Shown in pieces: positions 22,886-32,647 of a stretch of DNA of 64,000 bases. A program made the position numbers and the translations under genes. The DNA comes from Pseudofrankia coriaricola (GTDB lineage: Bacteria; Actinomycetota; Actinomycetes; Frankiales; Frankiaceae), in NCBI RefSeq assembly GCF_001854805.1, contig NZ_MBLO01000222.1, forward strand, positions 62,001 to 126,000. The letters are read 5' to 3'. Each line of letters opens with the position of its first letter. Within the stretch, counting starts at the first letter, position 1. Below the pieces are notes generated by a model. That model ran no database searches, had not been told where the DNA came from, and was given only the letters and a program-made list of their open reading frames with translations.

Positions 22886-23950
22886 TTGCGGTCTCGGTCC
22901 CCGCCGGATCGGTGTGGTCCCGGTGATCGCGGACGTCGCGCGGTGATTCTGGACCGCCAATCGTCGTCGGCGCCTTCGAGGCACTCCCGTGATGGCAGGG
23001 GAACGTCCACCCGCCCTCGCATCGACGGATCGCACGAGAGCGCGCCACCCAGATCGGGCGTCATCACGCTGAACGTCGTGTGGTTGGCTTTGCTGACCGT
23101 ACTGGCGGTCGCGGCCGTCGGGCGTGTTGTCTATCACGGCGTCAGCCATGACGTTCTCGCCTGGACGGTCGGCAGCTATTTCGTGACCGGCTTCGGCGTC
23201 ACGGTCGGATACCACCGATACCTGACGCACGAGGGCTTCCGGTGCTCGGCGGTTCTCCGCGCCATCCTGCTCTTCACGGGCGCCATGGCCATCCAGGGGA
23301 CCCTGGAAAGCTGGCGCAGAACGCACCTGGCCCATCACGCGCACACCGATGTGCGGGATCTCGACCCGCACACGCCGAACCAGTACGACGGTTTTTGGAT
23401 GGGTCTGTGGCATTCGCACGTGGGCTGGATGATGGTACATCAACAGCTTCCCGAGCCGTTCGACCAACGCAACGACGTCGATCTGCTCGTGCGGTGGCAG
23501 CGTCAGTACTACGCGGTGCCGGCGGTGTTGAGCTTCCTGATCCCGTGGGCCGCGACCGGCTGGCAGTTCGACGGGCTCCTCGTCGCCGGCTTCCTCCGGG
23601 TCTTTCTGCTGTTCCACTTCACGGCCTCGATCAACTCCGTCTGCCACATCTGGGGAACTCACGGCAGCCGGAAGCCGTCAGCGGTCCGCACCGCTCGCCT
23701 GGCTCGTGACTTCGCCCTGATCGCGCTCCCGACCATGGGTGAGGGATGGCACTGGATGCATCACGTGATTCCGGGGTGCGTGGTCCACGGGTCCGGCCTG
23801 CGTCCCGATCCCACGAAATGGCTGATCTGGTCGCTCGAGCGGTCGGGTCTCGCCCGGGACGTCAAGTGGTACAGAAAGGAGCGGGCCAGAATTCTCGGCT
23901 ACCGGCCCGCTCCGGTCGCCATGGACGCCGGCGGCCATCTGGATCGGTGA
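22886..23950 (+). CDS. Membrane fatty-acid (acyl-CoA) desaturase
   Basis: The conserved part starts near 23078 (VVWLALLTVLAV); the first ~60 residues from TTG 22886 are Arg/Ser-rich and probably not all translated, so the start is uncertain. The three histidine boxes of membrane diiron desaturases are present: HRYLTH, HLAHHAH and HWMHH, with four hydrophobic segments between. The third box has Trp-Met where Asn-Asn is usual. It should introduce a cis double bond into an acyl-CoA or acyl-lipid. It stands alone and is not an obvious partner of the second desaturase at 45.9 kb. Confidence 0.85.
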   Translation: MRSRSPPDRCGPGDRGRRAVILDRQSSSAPSRHSRDGRGTSTRPRIDGSHESAPPRSGVITLNVVWLALLTVLAVAAVGRVVYHGVSHDVLAWTVGSYFVTGFGVTVGYHRYLTHEGFRCSAVLRAILLFTGAMAIQGTLESWRRTHLAHHAHTDVRDLDPHTPNQYDGFWMGLWHSHVGWMMVHQQLPEPFDQRNDVDLLVRWQRQYYAVPAVLSFLIPWAATGWQFDGLLVAGFLRVFLLFHFTASINSVCHIWGTHGSRKPSAVRTARLARDFALIALPTMGEGWHWMHHVIPGCVVHGSGLRPDPTKWLIWSLERSGLARDVKWYRKERARILGYRPAPVAMDAGGHLDR

Positions 23951-23962
23951 CCGCCCGCGGGG

Positions 23963-24190
23963 CTACGGCCGGACCTCGACCGTCCGGACTGTTCGCCACG
24001 ACACGACCACCTGGCCGCCGCCATCCAGTGGGAACGCCGTCACGTCGCCCTGAGTGATCCATCCTTGGATGTCCCGCATGAACGCGGTTATCCGGGCATC
24101 CCAGGGCGCAGGGGCGTCCACCAGGCCGCCGATGTCGACCCGGTGCTCGATGGTGCCGTCAATAACGAGCGAGACGCCCACAGTTGTCAC
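23963..24190 (-). CDS. Small hypothetical protein
   Basis: About 75 residues from GTG 24190, with GAGG just upstream; the frame is open to 24250. The sequence VGVSLVIDG ... WDARITAFMRDI ... GQVVVSWRTVRTVEV has alternating strands and high GC3, as expected for a real short protein, but I recognise no family. It is convergent with the desaturase, 12 bp from its stop. Confidence 0.5.
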   Translation of the reverse strand: MTTVGVSLVIDGTIEHRVDIGGLVDAPAPWDARITAFMRDIQGWITQGDVTAFPLDGGGQVVVSWRTVRTVEVRP

Positions 24191-24301
24191 AGGCCTCAGC
24201 CTGTCATGCCGGTCGGGCGTTGGGTGAACCCGGTGGCGATGGAGGGTCACGTCGCCGTGGGTGCGGGATCCGTTGCTGTGCGGTCGACGGGTTCGTCCGG
24301 G

Positions 24302-26287
24302 TCAGGAAGGCTCACCGGACGGGGGTAGCGCTCCGGCCGCCCGGGCGACCGTCACCGCCTCGGCCAAGGCGGCGAACTCGGTCCGCAGGGGGGTGAAGGC
24401 GGGCAGCGCGGACATCGGATCTCCGCCGGACACCGGAAGGCCGGTCATCGCGTCCGCGCATGCCTGGAACGCGGCGCGGACGGCGGTCGGTCCGGCAGGC
24501 AGCGACCCGTGGAGACCGGCCGGATCGGCCAGCACCAGATAGCCGAGCCGGCGGGCGGCGACCACGGCGGGCCAGAGCAGGTCCGCCGTTCGTGGTCCGC
24601 GTATCCACTCGTCCTCGGCGTCGACGTGCAGGGCGGTCATCCGGGCGAGGGCCGTTTCCAGCCGTTCGCGGGCATCGGCGACTCCCGCCGCGCGACTGGC
24701 GTCGCCTGGGCCTTCACCGCCCGCCGTGAGCCGAAGGACGAGCAGGTCGCCGGTCGCGTCGAGGGAGTCCGCCATTGCCCGCGGCAGCCTGCGTTCGGCG
24801 GCGCGCGGCCAGAGCAGCAGGACGACGACAAGGCCGACGGCACAGCCCAGCAGCGTGTCCAGCAGTCGTGGTGCGACCAGCTCGGCTGGGGGCGTGCCCG
24901 GTCTGGCGAACTCCACGAGTATCAGGGCCAAGGGTGTGATAAGCACCGTGGCCAGTGCGTAGTTCGCCGCCATGAGGACCTGGGCGGCCCCCTCCAACAC
25001 GGCGATCATGCCGATCAGCCACCAGGCGGGCAGCTGCACGCTGAGGATGCCCAGCGCGACCACCGCTCCGATGGCCGTCCCCGCGGCCCGCTGCAGTGAC
25101 CGTCGGCCGGCGGCGCGGACGGTCGTCCCCTGCACCACCGTGGCCGCGGCGGCCGGAGCCCAGTAGGGATGATCCACCCCGGCGGCGATCGCCAGCGCCG
25201 CCGCGACGAGCCCGGCCAGACCGGCCCGGGCCGCCAGCGGCCAGGCCAGGGCGTCCCGGTCCAACCGCCCGCGCCGCTCGGCCCGGGCGGCGGGCAGCAA
25301 TGGGGCCGCCGGCCGGTCCGGCGCGGGATGAGCCAGCCCGGCGACGGCCGCACAGAGGCCGGCCCGCGCCCTCGAGGCCGCCGCCCCCACGCCTGGCAGG
25401 CCGGCACGGTCCTGGTCCTGGTCGACCAGGTCGGCACCGGTGCCACCAGCGCCGACCTGGATCCCGGCGGCCAGTTCGCGCAGGGTCGCGGGGAGAACGG
25501 GTGGGACCGGTTCCCGGGTCACGGTCGCGTAGGAAACGGACGCGTCGAACACGTGCTGCGCCCCGTATGCCACCGCCGACAGTGCTCGCCTGCTCCGGTC
25601 CTGCCCGGAGCCTTCCCTGAGCACCGTCCTGAGGTGGCGAACGGCCTGCGCGGCGTTGTGCCGCGCGGAGTCGTAGTCCGGCGTGCCGATCGCCTCCAGC
25701 ATGTCGGCGAGGCTGGTCAGGGCCGTCGCGGCTGCCCGCCGCGCCGGCCCGTGCCGGTCCGGGAGCGACGCGGATATCGTCAGCAGCCAGGCGAAACCGG
25801 CGCCGGCCAGCGTGAGCGCGACGCGTTCCCCGATCCGCTCGACGTCCTGCGGAAGCTGCGTCGCCACGGCGCAGCTGATGACGAACGGGTATGCCCCAGG
25901 AGCGGGCACGTCGAACGCGCGCACGAGTAGGGTCGCCAAGGCCGCCAGTCCGGAGATCCCCACCGCGATCGTCCAGCTGGCTCCCGCCGCGGTTACCCCG
26001 ATCGCGGCGGACAGGGCGAGGCCAACTCCGATCACCGGTAGTGCCCGTGCTCGGAAGGCCAAGGCCGCGTCCGGAAAGTAGGCGGCGATGAAGGCACCGA
26101 ACGTCGCCAAAAGTCCGTCCTGCGGCTTTCCGGCAAGTTCACCGACAGTCAACGGCACGGCGAACGCGATCGCGCAGACCACGGCTATCCGCAGCCGCCC
26201 GCGGGGGCGGGCCACGCCGAACACCGCGCCGATCCGGCTCGGGCCGGCGGGCGCGGGAACCGGAGGACGGGGCGGGTCGCTCGTCAT
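24302..26287 (-). CDS. FUSC-family membrane protein (aromatic acid exporter/YccS-like)
   Basis: 661 residues from ATG 26287 (MTSDPPRPP); the open frame extends 33 bp further. Two sets of hydrophobic segments (about residues 30-170 and 355-500) flank a soluble region, the FUSC layout, with the second set holding HPYWAPAAAATVVQGTT, a conserved FUSC stretch. FUSC proteins export aromatic acids or are linked to membrane stress. No partner HlyD-like protein is adjacent, as is usual in actinobacteria. Confidence 0.82.
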   Translation of the reverse strand: MTSDPPRPPVPAPAGPSRIGAVFGVARPRGRLRIAVVCAIAFAVPLTVGELAGKPQDGLLATFGAFIAAYFPDAALAFRARALPVIGVGLALSAAIGVTAAGASWTIAVGISGLAALATLLVRAFDVPAPGAYPFVISCAVATQLPQDVERIGERVALTLAGAGFAWLLTISASLPDRHGPARRAAATALTSLADMLEAIGTPDYDSARHNAAQAVRHLRTVLREGSGQDRSRRALSAVAYGAQHVFDASVSYATVTREPVPPVLPATLRELAAGIQVGAGGTGADLVDQDQDRAGLPGVGAAASRARAGLCAAVAGLAHPAPDRPAAPLLPAARAERRGRLDRDALAWPLAARAGLAGLVAAALAIAAGVDHPYWAPAAAATVVQGTTVRAAGRRSLQRAAGTAIGAVVALGILSVQLPAWWLIGMIAVLEGAAQVLMAANYALATVLITPLALILVEFARPGTPPAELVAPRLLDTLLGCAVGLVVVLLLWPRAAERRLPRAMADSLDATGDLLVLRLTAGGEGPGDASRAAGVADARERLETALARMTALHVDAEDEWIRGPRTADLLWPAVVAARRLGYLVLADPAGLHGSLPAGPTAVRAAFQACADAMTGLPVSGGDPMSALPAFTPLRTEFAALAEAVTVARAAGALPPSGEPS

Positions 26288-26473
26288 GAGGCGGCGGCAG
26301 GGCTCGGCACCACACCGCAAGCATTCCCCAGCCCTGCCGATCGACCGCGGTGACCGGCCACCGCGAACCGGGGCTCAGGTACCTCGGCCGGTCCACGAGA
26401 TCAGCGACGACTCTGGCTACCCGGACCCGCGTCCCCGCGACGGACGCGTCGATGCCCCGACCGGGTCAGCGGG

Positions 26474-27367
26474 TCATGACGGTGTGGGACGGCCGTCGCG
26501 CGGCCAGGTCGGCGTCGGCTCGACCTCGGCTGATCCCATCAGCCGCAGCTTGCGTTGCGCGCGCTCGTAGAAGGTCGTCCGGCCGAGGCGGACGACGTGG
26601 GCCGCGGCGGGCCGCGGATGCAGGATGACGCATGCGCCCGGCTCGACGTAGCCGGACACGCGGCCGTCGACCTCGACCGCGAGCCGACCGCTCGCCGGCA
26701 GAACGTCCAGAGCAAGCGCGTCATGCACCGACAGCACGAGCCCGCGGTTGAACGCCGAGTGCGGAGCCGCCGGGGTGACGAGAAGCGCCTCGACCGACGG
26801 ACTGACGATCGGCCCCCCGGCGGAGAAGCTATAGGCGGTCGATCCGGTTGGCGTGGCGACGACCACCGCGTCAGCGGCGTAGCTGACGAACGGCCGGCCG
26901 CCGACCCGCAGGGCGACCGCGGCGCTGCCGTGACCGGGTACTCGCACGACCGCGACGTCGTTGAACGCGCTGACCGTCTCGCCGTGCACCTCGGCGTCGA
27001 CCGCGAGCCGCGGTTCGACCGTATACAGATGTTGGTCGATCGCGGACAGGGCGTCGGGCAGGTCGGGTACGTCGACCTCGGCCAGGAAGCCCAGCCTGCC
27101 GAGGTTGACGCCGAGCACGGGCGCGTGTCCGCCGTCGGCCAGCCGCATCGCCCGCAGCATCGTGCCGTCGCCGCCCAGACTGACGATCAGGTCGCTACGA
27201 CGGCCCAGCTCCGCCGCCGGCACCGGAAGGGCGGCGCATCGCAACCGCCGGATCTCCTCGTCGACGCCGAGCACCTGGGCACCGCGGACGGCGGCCCAGT
27301 CAACGATGGCGGTCACCGCTTCAGCCGAGTCGCGAAGAGGGTGCAGCACGATCCCCACCGTGTGCAT
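26474..27367 (-). CDS. nadK: NAD kinase
   Basis: 297 residues from ATG 27367 (MHTVGIVLHPLRD). The catalytic GGDGT motif is present (SLGGDGTMLRA), followed by NLGRLGFL, DAVVVATPTGSTAYSFSAGG and a C-terminal RLGRTTFYERAQRKLRL. The enzyme phosphorylates NAD to NADP with ATP or polyphosphate, in the cytosol. Length matches the actinobacterial family. The frame is open further upstream, but that part overlaps the TetR gene and is not NAD kinase sequence. Confidence 0.93.
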   Translation of the reverse strand: MHTVGIVLHPLRDSAEAVTAIVDWAAVRGAQVLGVDEEIRRLRCAALPVPAAELGRRSDLIVSLGGDGTMLRAMRLADGGHAPVLGVNLGRLGFLAEVDVPDLPDALSAIDQHLYTVEPRLAVDAEVHGETVSAFNDVAVVRVPGHGSAAVALRVGGRPFVSYAADAVVVATPTGSTAYSFSAGGPIVSPSVEALLVTPAAPHSAFNRGLVLSVHDALALDVLPASGRLAVEVDGRVSGYVEPGACVILHPRPAAAHVVRLGRTTFYERAQRKLRLMGSAEVEPTPTWPRDGRPTPS

Positions 27368-27572
27368 CCGTTTCGCTCCGCTCTCCGCCGCCACCGGTCC
27401 CACGGCCGCGTACAGCCGCGGCCCCGCCTCATTCTGCTGACGATCGCCGCGGGCTGCCCAGCAGTCTTCCAGGGGAACGCTGTCTCTTGCGAGCCCCAGA
27501 CGGTCAGCGGCGGGATCCGGTCGGCGAGGGCGGCGAGCGCGGCCAGCACTATGTCGTCGTCCACGCCGTCCC

Positions 27573-28235
27573 TCAACGGCGGTCGTCCTCGGATGCCGGA
27601 CCGAGCAGTGACACGAAGACGTCTTCGAGCCAGCGGGTGAGGTGGGCCAGGTCCCAGCCGCGCTCCTCGACGAGCAGCGCGACCGCGTGCCAGCCCACCA
27701 GCGCCCACAGCGTGTCGGTGGCGTCGTCGACGGACAGGGTGGGCCGCAGGCCGCCGGCCTCGGCCACGGCACCGACGACCCGCCGCACGTCGTCGTGGCG
27801 CTGGCGCTGGGATTCGCGCCACGCCTCTCGCAGCGCTGGGTCGGTAACGGCGGCCTGCTCGAACGCGCGGTAGATCGGGTAGAGCCGCAGCAGGGTCGGC
27901 GCACCGATCCGGGCGGCGAGCCTGGCCTGCGCATCCGGATCGCGGGTGGCGAACAGCGCCTGCATCTCCGGCCGGTCGGCCAGGGCGACCGGCTCGTCGT
28001 CGCCGACGATCGCCCGGTCGACGGCGAGCAGCAGCAGCTGCGGTTTCTCGGCCACCGCATAGACCGACTTCGGCGTGACCCGGGCCCGCTTCGCGATCGC
28101 CGCCATCGTGGTGGGGGCGTACCCGTGCTCGGCGAACAACACCGACGCGGCCGAGATGATCGCCTCTCGGGTCGCCGCGGCCTGTTCTGCCCGCCGCGGG
28201 GCATGGTAGGGCCGCGATTCTTTCGCTACAGTCAT
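27573..28235 (-). CDS. TetR-family transcriptional regulator
   Basis: 220 residues from ATG 28235, preceded directly by GAGGTGA. The N-terminal helix-turn-helix is clear (REAIISAASVLFAEHGYAPTTMAAIAKRARVTPKSVY), with a divergent ligand-binding half. It is divergent from the DoxX-like gene at 28276 with only 40 bp between, and an 11-bp inverted repeat spans the gap, so it probably represses both genes. Ligand unknown. Confidence 0.9.
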   Translation of the reverse strand: MTVAKESRPYHAPRRAEQAAATREAIISAASVLFAEHGYAPTTMAAIAKRARVTPKSVYAVAEKPQLLLLAVDRAIVGDDEPVALADRPEMQALFATRDPDAQARLAARIGAPTLLRLYPIYRAFEQAAVTDPALREAWRESQRQRHDDVRRVVGAVAEAGGLRPTLSVDDATDTLWALVGWHAVALLVEERGWDLAHLTRWLEDVFVSLLGPASEDDRR

Positions 28236-28266
28236 GCTCACCTCATTTCATCGACACTATAGCGAA
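28222..28266. promoter_or_regulatory. Candidate TetR operator between tetR and doxX-like gene
   Basis: TTCGCTACAGT (28222-28232) and ACTATAGCGAA (28256-28266) are inverted copies with one mismatch. They cover the start region of the tetR gene and the leader of the DoxX-like gene. Operator function is inferred from position and symmetry. Confidence 0.5.
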
Positions 28267-28275
28267 GGGTGTTCC

Positions 28276-28629
28276 ATGTTCATTCTCACCGCCGTGCTGT
28301 CCTTGCTCCTCGCCGCCGTGATGGCACAGTCCGCGGTCCGCAAGGCCAACCCGGACAAGCAGACGTTGCTGCTGCGCGACCGCCTCGGCGTGCCGCCGTG
28401 GCTGTGGACCGCGGTCGGTCTCCCGGAGGCGTTCGCCGCCGTCGGCCTGGTGGCCGGGTTGTGGCGGGCGCCCCTCGGCGTCGCCGCGGCCGTCGGCGCC
28501 GCGCTGCTGATGGCCGGCGCCGTCGCGTTGCACCTACGGGTGCGATTCCTGGGGGCGGCCCTGGTACCGCCGATCGGCGTCGGGGCCTTCGCCGTCATCG
28601 TCGTGGTGCTGCGCGCCGTCACGGCCTGA
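28276..28629 (+). CDS. DoxX-like small membrane protein
   Basis: 117 residues from ATG 28276 after AAGGGTG. Four hydrophobic segments, beginning MFILTAVLSLLLAAVMAQSAVRK, with LGVPPWLWTAVGLPEAFAAVG in the middle, fit the DoxX_2 family. Members are small integral membrane proteins with poorly defined roles in redox or membrane stress. The divergent TetR gene is its likely regulator. Confidence 0.82.
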   Translation: MFILTAVLSLLLAAVMAQSAVRKANPDKQTLLLRDRLGVPPWLWTAVGLPEAFAAVGLVAGLWRAPLGVAAAVGAALLMAGAVALHLRVRFLGAALVPPIGVGAFAVIVVVLRAVTA

Positions 28630-28924
28630 CCGATACCGCCGAGCACGCCGAGGCGGGCGGCGGCCTGTGGGATGCCAGGACTGGGCACAGTCGACGACCG
28701 GCGCGTACGGGAACAACCCGCGACGGCCAGGCACCCACAGGCGGCAGGCCGGTCGTGCCGCCGCAAGGTCGGGGCGTGCCGTCGTCGAGATCGCCGATGT
28801 TCGGGGACACCGTCGAGCCCGACGACGCGGTCCACGAAGCGCCGGTCGCGGCGGCGATGTTACGCGAACCCGGCGGGTGGGCCGATCGAGCCGACCGTCG
28901 TATGGGTCCCCGTGAGACGCACCT
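28630..28924. other. Intergenic, no feature recognised
   Basis: Between the convergent DoxX-like and sigma-factor genes. Open frames exist on both strands but have Arg/Pro-rich, family-less translations and no ribosome-binding sites. I see no gene, hairpin or repeat here. Confidence 0.6.
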
Positions 28925-29935
28925 TTAGTCGAGGGTCCGGGGCAGGCCGAAGTGCGGGGCGACCGTTGTCTCGAAGCGGGTGATCTCCCGGACCAGGTCG
29001 CCGGCGACATCGATCACAATGATCCCGGCGAGGTGCAGGCCGCCGGTGACCGGATCGCGGAGGTACTCGCCCCACGCGGGCTGGCCGTTCGCGCGCACGG
29101 GCACCAGGCGATCGATCCGCCGCAGGCGGGAGCGGACGGCGGTGAAGAACTGGCGGATGGCCTCGCGGCCGCGGTACTCGAACGGCAGCGGCGGCATCCG
29201 TACCCAGGCGTCGTCAGTCATGAGCGCCACGAGCGCGTCGACGTCCAGGTCGGTGAAGGCGGCGACGAAGCGGTCGAGCAGCGCGCGTTCCTCGGGACTC
29301 CGGGGCACCGGCGGCGGCGGGCCGGGCGAGCGGGCCGCGTCCATCGTCGCGCGGGCGCGTCGCAACGCGCTGGTGACCGCGTCCTCGGTGAGCCCGAGCA
29401 GGTCGGCGGTCTCGCTCGCGCGGTACCCGAGCACGTCTCGCAGGATCAGGACGGCCCGCTGGTTTGGCGGCAGCAGTTGGACCGCGGTGACGAACGCGAG
29501 CGAGATCGCCTCGCGGGAGGCGTACTGGGCCTCGGGCCCTGGCGCCTCGTCGGGCAGCCCCTCCAGTAGGGCGTCCGGATACGGCTGCAGCCACGGGACC
29601 TCACCCAGGTGAGTCGGCTCCGGCGACGGCGCGGGCAGGGGCGGCGCGGGCAGGGGCGACGCCGTCGTCGGCCGCCGCGTGGACGAGCGCAGCAGGTTGA
29701 GGCACCGGTTGGTGGCGATCCGGTGCAGCCAGGTCCGCACCGAGGAACGCCCTTCGAAGCCGGCCAAGCCGAGCCAGGCGGACAGCATCGTCTCCTGCAC
29801 CGCGTCCTGCGCGTCCTGGAGCGAACCGAGCATCCGGTAGCAGTGCACGGCCAGCTCACCGCGGTAGGGCTCGACGAGGTCGGCGAACGCGTCGCGGTCG
29901 CCGTCGCGGGCCCGCTGGAGCAGTTCCGCCGACAT
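28925..29935 (-). CDS. ECF sigma-70 factor with C-terminal SnoaL-like domain (SigG/ECF56 type)
   Basis: 336 residues from ATG 29935, with GGAGGTGG upstream. Region 2 is seen in LVEPYRGELAVHCYRMLGS and DAVQETMLSAW, region 4 in LPPNQRAVLILRDVLGY and ASETADLLGLTEDAVTSALRRAR. The last ~120 residues (LLDRFVAAFTDLDVDALVALM ... ITRFETTVAPHFGLPRTLD) are a SnoaL-like cone domain, which in such sigma factors tunes activity in place of a classic anti-sigma. It is divergent from the MFS/SDR pair at 30146, about 210 bp away, which may be its target. No anti-sigma gene is adjacent. Confidence 0.9.
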   Translation of the reverse strand: MSAELLQRARDGDRDAFADLVEPYRGELAVHCYRMLGSLQDAQDAVQETMLSAWLGLAGFEGRSSVRTWLHRIATNRCLNLLRSSTRRPTTASPLPAPPLPAPSPEPTHLGEVPWLQPYPDALLEGLPDEAPGPEAQYASREAISLAFVTAVQLLPPNQRAVLILRDVLGYRASETADLLGLTEDAVTSALRRARATMDAARSPGPPPPVPRSPEERALLDRFVAAFTDLDVDALVALMTDDAWVRMPPLPFEYRGREAIRQFFTAVRSRLRRIDRLVPVRANGQPAWGEYLRDPVTGGLHLAGIIVIDVAGDLVREITRFETTVAPHFGLPRTLD

Positions 29936-30145
29936 CTGCCACCTCCGTCTGGTCGTCTCTCCACCTACTGACCCCGGGCGTGAGCGGAACTGGTCGCCGT
30001 CGGGCCGCCCAGTTTCCGGCGAGCGTCGGTTCTGTTCCTTCGAACGCATCCGTACCGGCCGCGGACCGCCGTGCGACCTGGCGGCCTCGGCGGTCGACGA
30101 CGTGCGAACGCCCATGAGGGCGGAACCGAAGGAGAACGACGCGAC

Positions 30146-31657
30146 ATGTCAGTGTCATCGACGACTACCGGGCCCGGCGTTGAGCCGGCACCGGCACCGG
30201 GCCTGGACCGGGGCGACCGAGCCCCGACCACGCTGCCCACCGAGCCGGGCGCCCAGCCGGCGCGGCGGGCCTGGACGCTGGTCCTGGCCTCGCTCGGGGT
30301 GTTCATGACCGCGCTCGACACGCTGGTGGTGGCCAACTCCCTGCCCGCGCTGCGGGCGAGCCTGCACGCCGATCTCGGCGATCTCGAATGGACGGTGAAC
30401 GCCTACAACCTGGCGTTCGCGGTCGCGCTCCTGACCGGGGCCGCCCTCGGCGACCGGTACGGACGCAAACGGACCTACTGGATGGGCCTGCTCGGGTTCA
30501 CCCTTGCCTCCGCCGCGGCGGCGCTATCACCGAGCGTCGGCGTGCTCATCGCGGCCCGCGGCGTGCAGGGCGTGGCGTCGGCGGCCATCATGCCCATGAC
30601 GCTGACCCTGATCAGCGAAGCTTTCCCGGCCGACCGGCGGGGCGCCGCGATCGGGCTGTGGGGCGGTATCACCGGGCTGGCGGTCGCGCTCGGGCCGGTC
30701 GTGGGCGGCGCCATCGTCGGCGGGATCAGTTGGCATTGGATCTTCTGGCTCAACGTCCCCGTCGGCCTGGCGCTGGTACCGCTGTCCATGGCCCGGCTTA
30801 ACGAGAGCTTCGGTCCCCGGTCGCAACTCGACATCGTCGGGCTGGTGCTGGCCGCCGCCGGATTCTTCGGCATCACCTGGGGCCTGATCCGCTCCAGCCG
30901 GGTCGGCTGGGACAGTGGACAGACCATCAGCGCGCTCGGAGCAGGCTTCGTCCTGGTCGCGGCGTTCCTGGTGTGGGAGCGGCGCACCGCGACGCCGATG
31001 CTGTCGGCGCGGCTGTTCCAGTCGCGGGCGTTCAACGCCGCCAACGGCGTCAGCTTCTTCATGTACGCGTCGCTGTTCGGCGTGCTGTTCCTGATGATGC
31101 AGTTCCTGCAGACCGGGCTCGGATACTCGCCACTCGCGGCGGGCCTGCGGACCCTGCCGTGGACGGGTGCCCCGATGGTGGTCGCGCCCATCGCCGGCGC
31201 GCTGGCCGACCGGTTCGGGAATCGTCCCTTCCTGGTCGTCGGCCTGGCCCTGCAGGCCGTCGGGCTGGGCTGGATCGCCGCCATCGCCGAACCCGGGATG
31301 AGTTACCGGTGGCTGGCGGTGGCGCTCGGCGTCGCCGGTGTCGGGATATCGCTGTGCTTCCCGACCGTCGCCAACGCGGTCGTCGGTTCGGTGCCCGCCT
31401 CGGAGATGGGCGTCGCGTCGGGCACCAACAGTTCGGTGCGCGAGATCGGCGGCGTGTTCGGGATCGCGATCCTGGCCTCCGTCTTCGCGGGCTCCGGCGT
31501 CTACACATCCACGCGGACGTTCGTCGACCACTTCACCACGGCCGTGTGGATCGGGGCGGCGTTCTCCGCGGTCGGGATCCTCGCCGCCGCGGCCGTCCCA
31601 GGTCGCCACGACCTCACCCCGATCCCGACAGCATCGACCAGAGGACAGCATGAATGA
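30146..31657 (+). CDS. MFS drug transporter, DHA2 (14-TMS) family
   Basis: 503 residues from ATG 30146, with AAGGAG 13 bp upstream. The N-terminal tail is Pro-rich; then LVLASLGVFMTALDTLVVANSLPAL and GDRYGRKRTY are the hallmark motifs of DHA2 exporters, and 14 hydrophobic segments follow. It should export small hydrophobic compounds with proton antiport. The stop overlaps the start of the SDR gene by 8 bp, so the two are one operon. Confidence 0.92.
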   Translation: MSVSSTTTGPGVEPAPAPGLDRGDRAPTTLPTEPGAQPARRAWTLVLASLGVFMTALDTLVVANSLPALRASLHADLGDLEWTVNAYNLAFAVALLTGAALGDRYGRKRTYWMGLLGFTLASAAAALSPSVGVLIAARGVQGVASAAIMPMTLTLISEAFPADRRGAAIGLWGGITGLAVALGPVVGGAIVGGISWHWIFWLNVPVGLALVPLSMARLNESFGPRSQLDIVGLVLAAAGFFGITWGLIRSSRVGWDSGQTISALGAGFVLVAAFLVWERRTATPMLSARLFQSRAFNAANGVSFFMYASLFGVLFLMMQFLQTGLGYSPLAAGLRTLPWTGAPMVVAPIAGALADRFGNRPFLVVGLALQAVGLGWIAAIAEPGMSYRWLAVALGVAGVGISLCFPTVANAVVGSVPASEMGVASGTNSSVREIGGVFGIAILASVFAGSGVYTSTRTFVDHFTTAVWIGAAFSAVGILAAAAVPGRHDLTPIPTASTRGQHE

Positions 31658-32399
31658 CCTTTCGGACCGGACCACTCTCGTCGTCGGCGCGAGCCGGGGC
31701 CTGGGACGGGGGATCGCCCGGACCTTCGCCGAGGCGGGTGCCCCGACTGTCGCGGTCGCCCGCACCGGCGCGGCGCTCGCGGAGCTCGCCGCCACCGACG
31801 CGCGCATCCGGACCGAGGTCGCCGACGCCGCCGACGCCGCGGCGGCGGGGAGCCTCTTCGACCGCTACGAGCCGTCGATCGTCGTTCTGGTCGCCGGCGC
31901 CAGCCCGCTGATGCGTCCGCTGCACCACCAGACCTGGGAGACCTTCTCGGCCAACTGGCACACCGACGTCCGGATCGCGTTCCACTGGCTCCGGGAGGCC
32001 CTGCTCCGGCCGTTGCGGCCTGGCGCCACAGTGGTCGTGGTCAGCAGTGGCGCCGCGCTGGCCGGGTCCCCGCTCAGCGGCGGATACGCCGGCGCCAAGG
32101 CCACCCAGCACCTGATCACCGGCTACGCGCGCGACGAGGCGGACCGCGCCGGCCTGGGAATCACCTTCACCGCGGTGCTTCCCCGGCTCACGCCACTGAC
32201 CGGTCTCGGGCAGCCCGCGGTCCGGGCCTACGCGGCGCGCGGCGGCCAGTCCGAGGACGACTACCTCCGGCAGCTGGGCGAGCCCCTCACCCCCGAGATC
32301 GCCGGGACCGCCCTGGTCGACCTGGCGCGGGCCGACGCCGCCACCGTCGCGCCCGGCTACCTGCTGACCGGCGACGGCCTGAGGGCACTGCCACGGTAG
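31650..32399 (+). CDS. Short-chain dehydrogenase/reductase
   Basis: 249 residues from ATG 31650 after GAGGAC. The cofactor loop is present (VVGASRGLGRGIA, TGxxxGIG variant GASRGLG). The catalytic Tyr-x-x-x-Lys is YAGAK, with Ser in VVSSGAAL before it. The substrate is unknown. Coupling to the exporter suggests a shared detoxification role under the divergent sigma factor. Confidence 0.9.
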   Translation: MNDLSDRTTLVVGASRGLGRGIARTFAEAGAPTVAVARTGAALAELAATDARIRTEVADAADAAAAGSLFDRYEPSIVVLVAGASPLMRPLHHQTWETFSANWHTDVRIAFHWLREALLRPLRPGATVVVVSSGAALAGSPLSGGYAGAKATQHLITGYARDEADRAGLGITFTAVLPRLTPLTGLGQPAVRAYAARGGQSEDDYLRQLGEPLTPEIAGTALVDLARADAATVAPGYLLTGDGLRALPR

Positions 32400-32647
32400 G
32401 CCGAGGGAGTCTCGCGACGAAGCAGGCGAGCCAAAGCTGTGGGACGCGATGGTCCAGGACGGCGGCGAGTGCCCGGTCTGGGTGAGCGGCGTCGCGATCA
32501 TCGATCATCATGGCAGTTCCTCATTCGCGGGAGAAGGCCGCCGGACGGCGTACCACCACCCGCGGTGAGCAGGGCGGCAACGCCGTCTGCCGGCCGGTCG
32601 TCGGCGGCGACGCGGTCGCATCGTAGGAGGCTCCCGGCCACGCGCGC

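Noticed and set aside
22754-23662. Minus-strand 300-codon frame opposite the first desaturase
   Set aside because: Antisense to a gene with all three histidine boxes; no motif of its own.
27368-28204. N-terminal extension of the NAD kinase frame
   Set aside because: It overlaps the TetR gene and is Arg/Pro-rich; NAD kinase similarity begins at ATG 27367.
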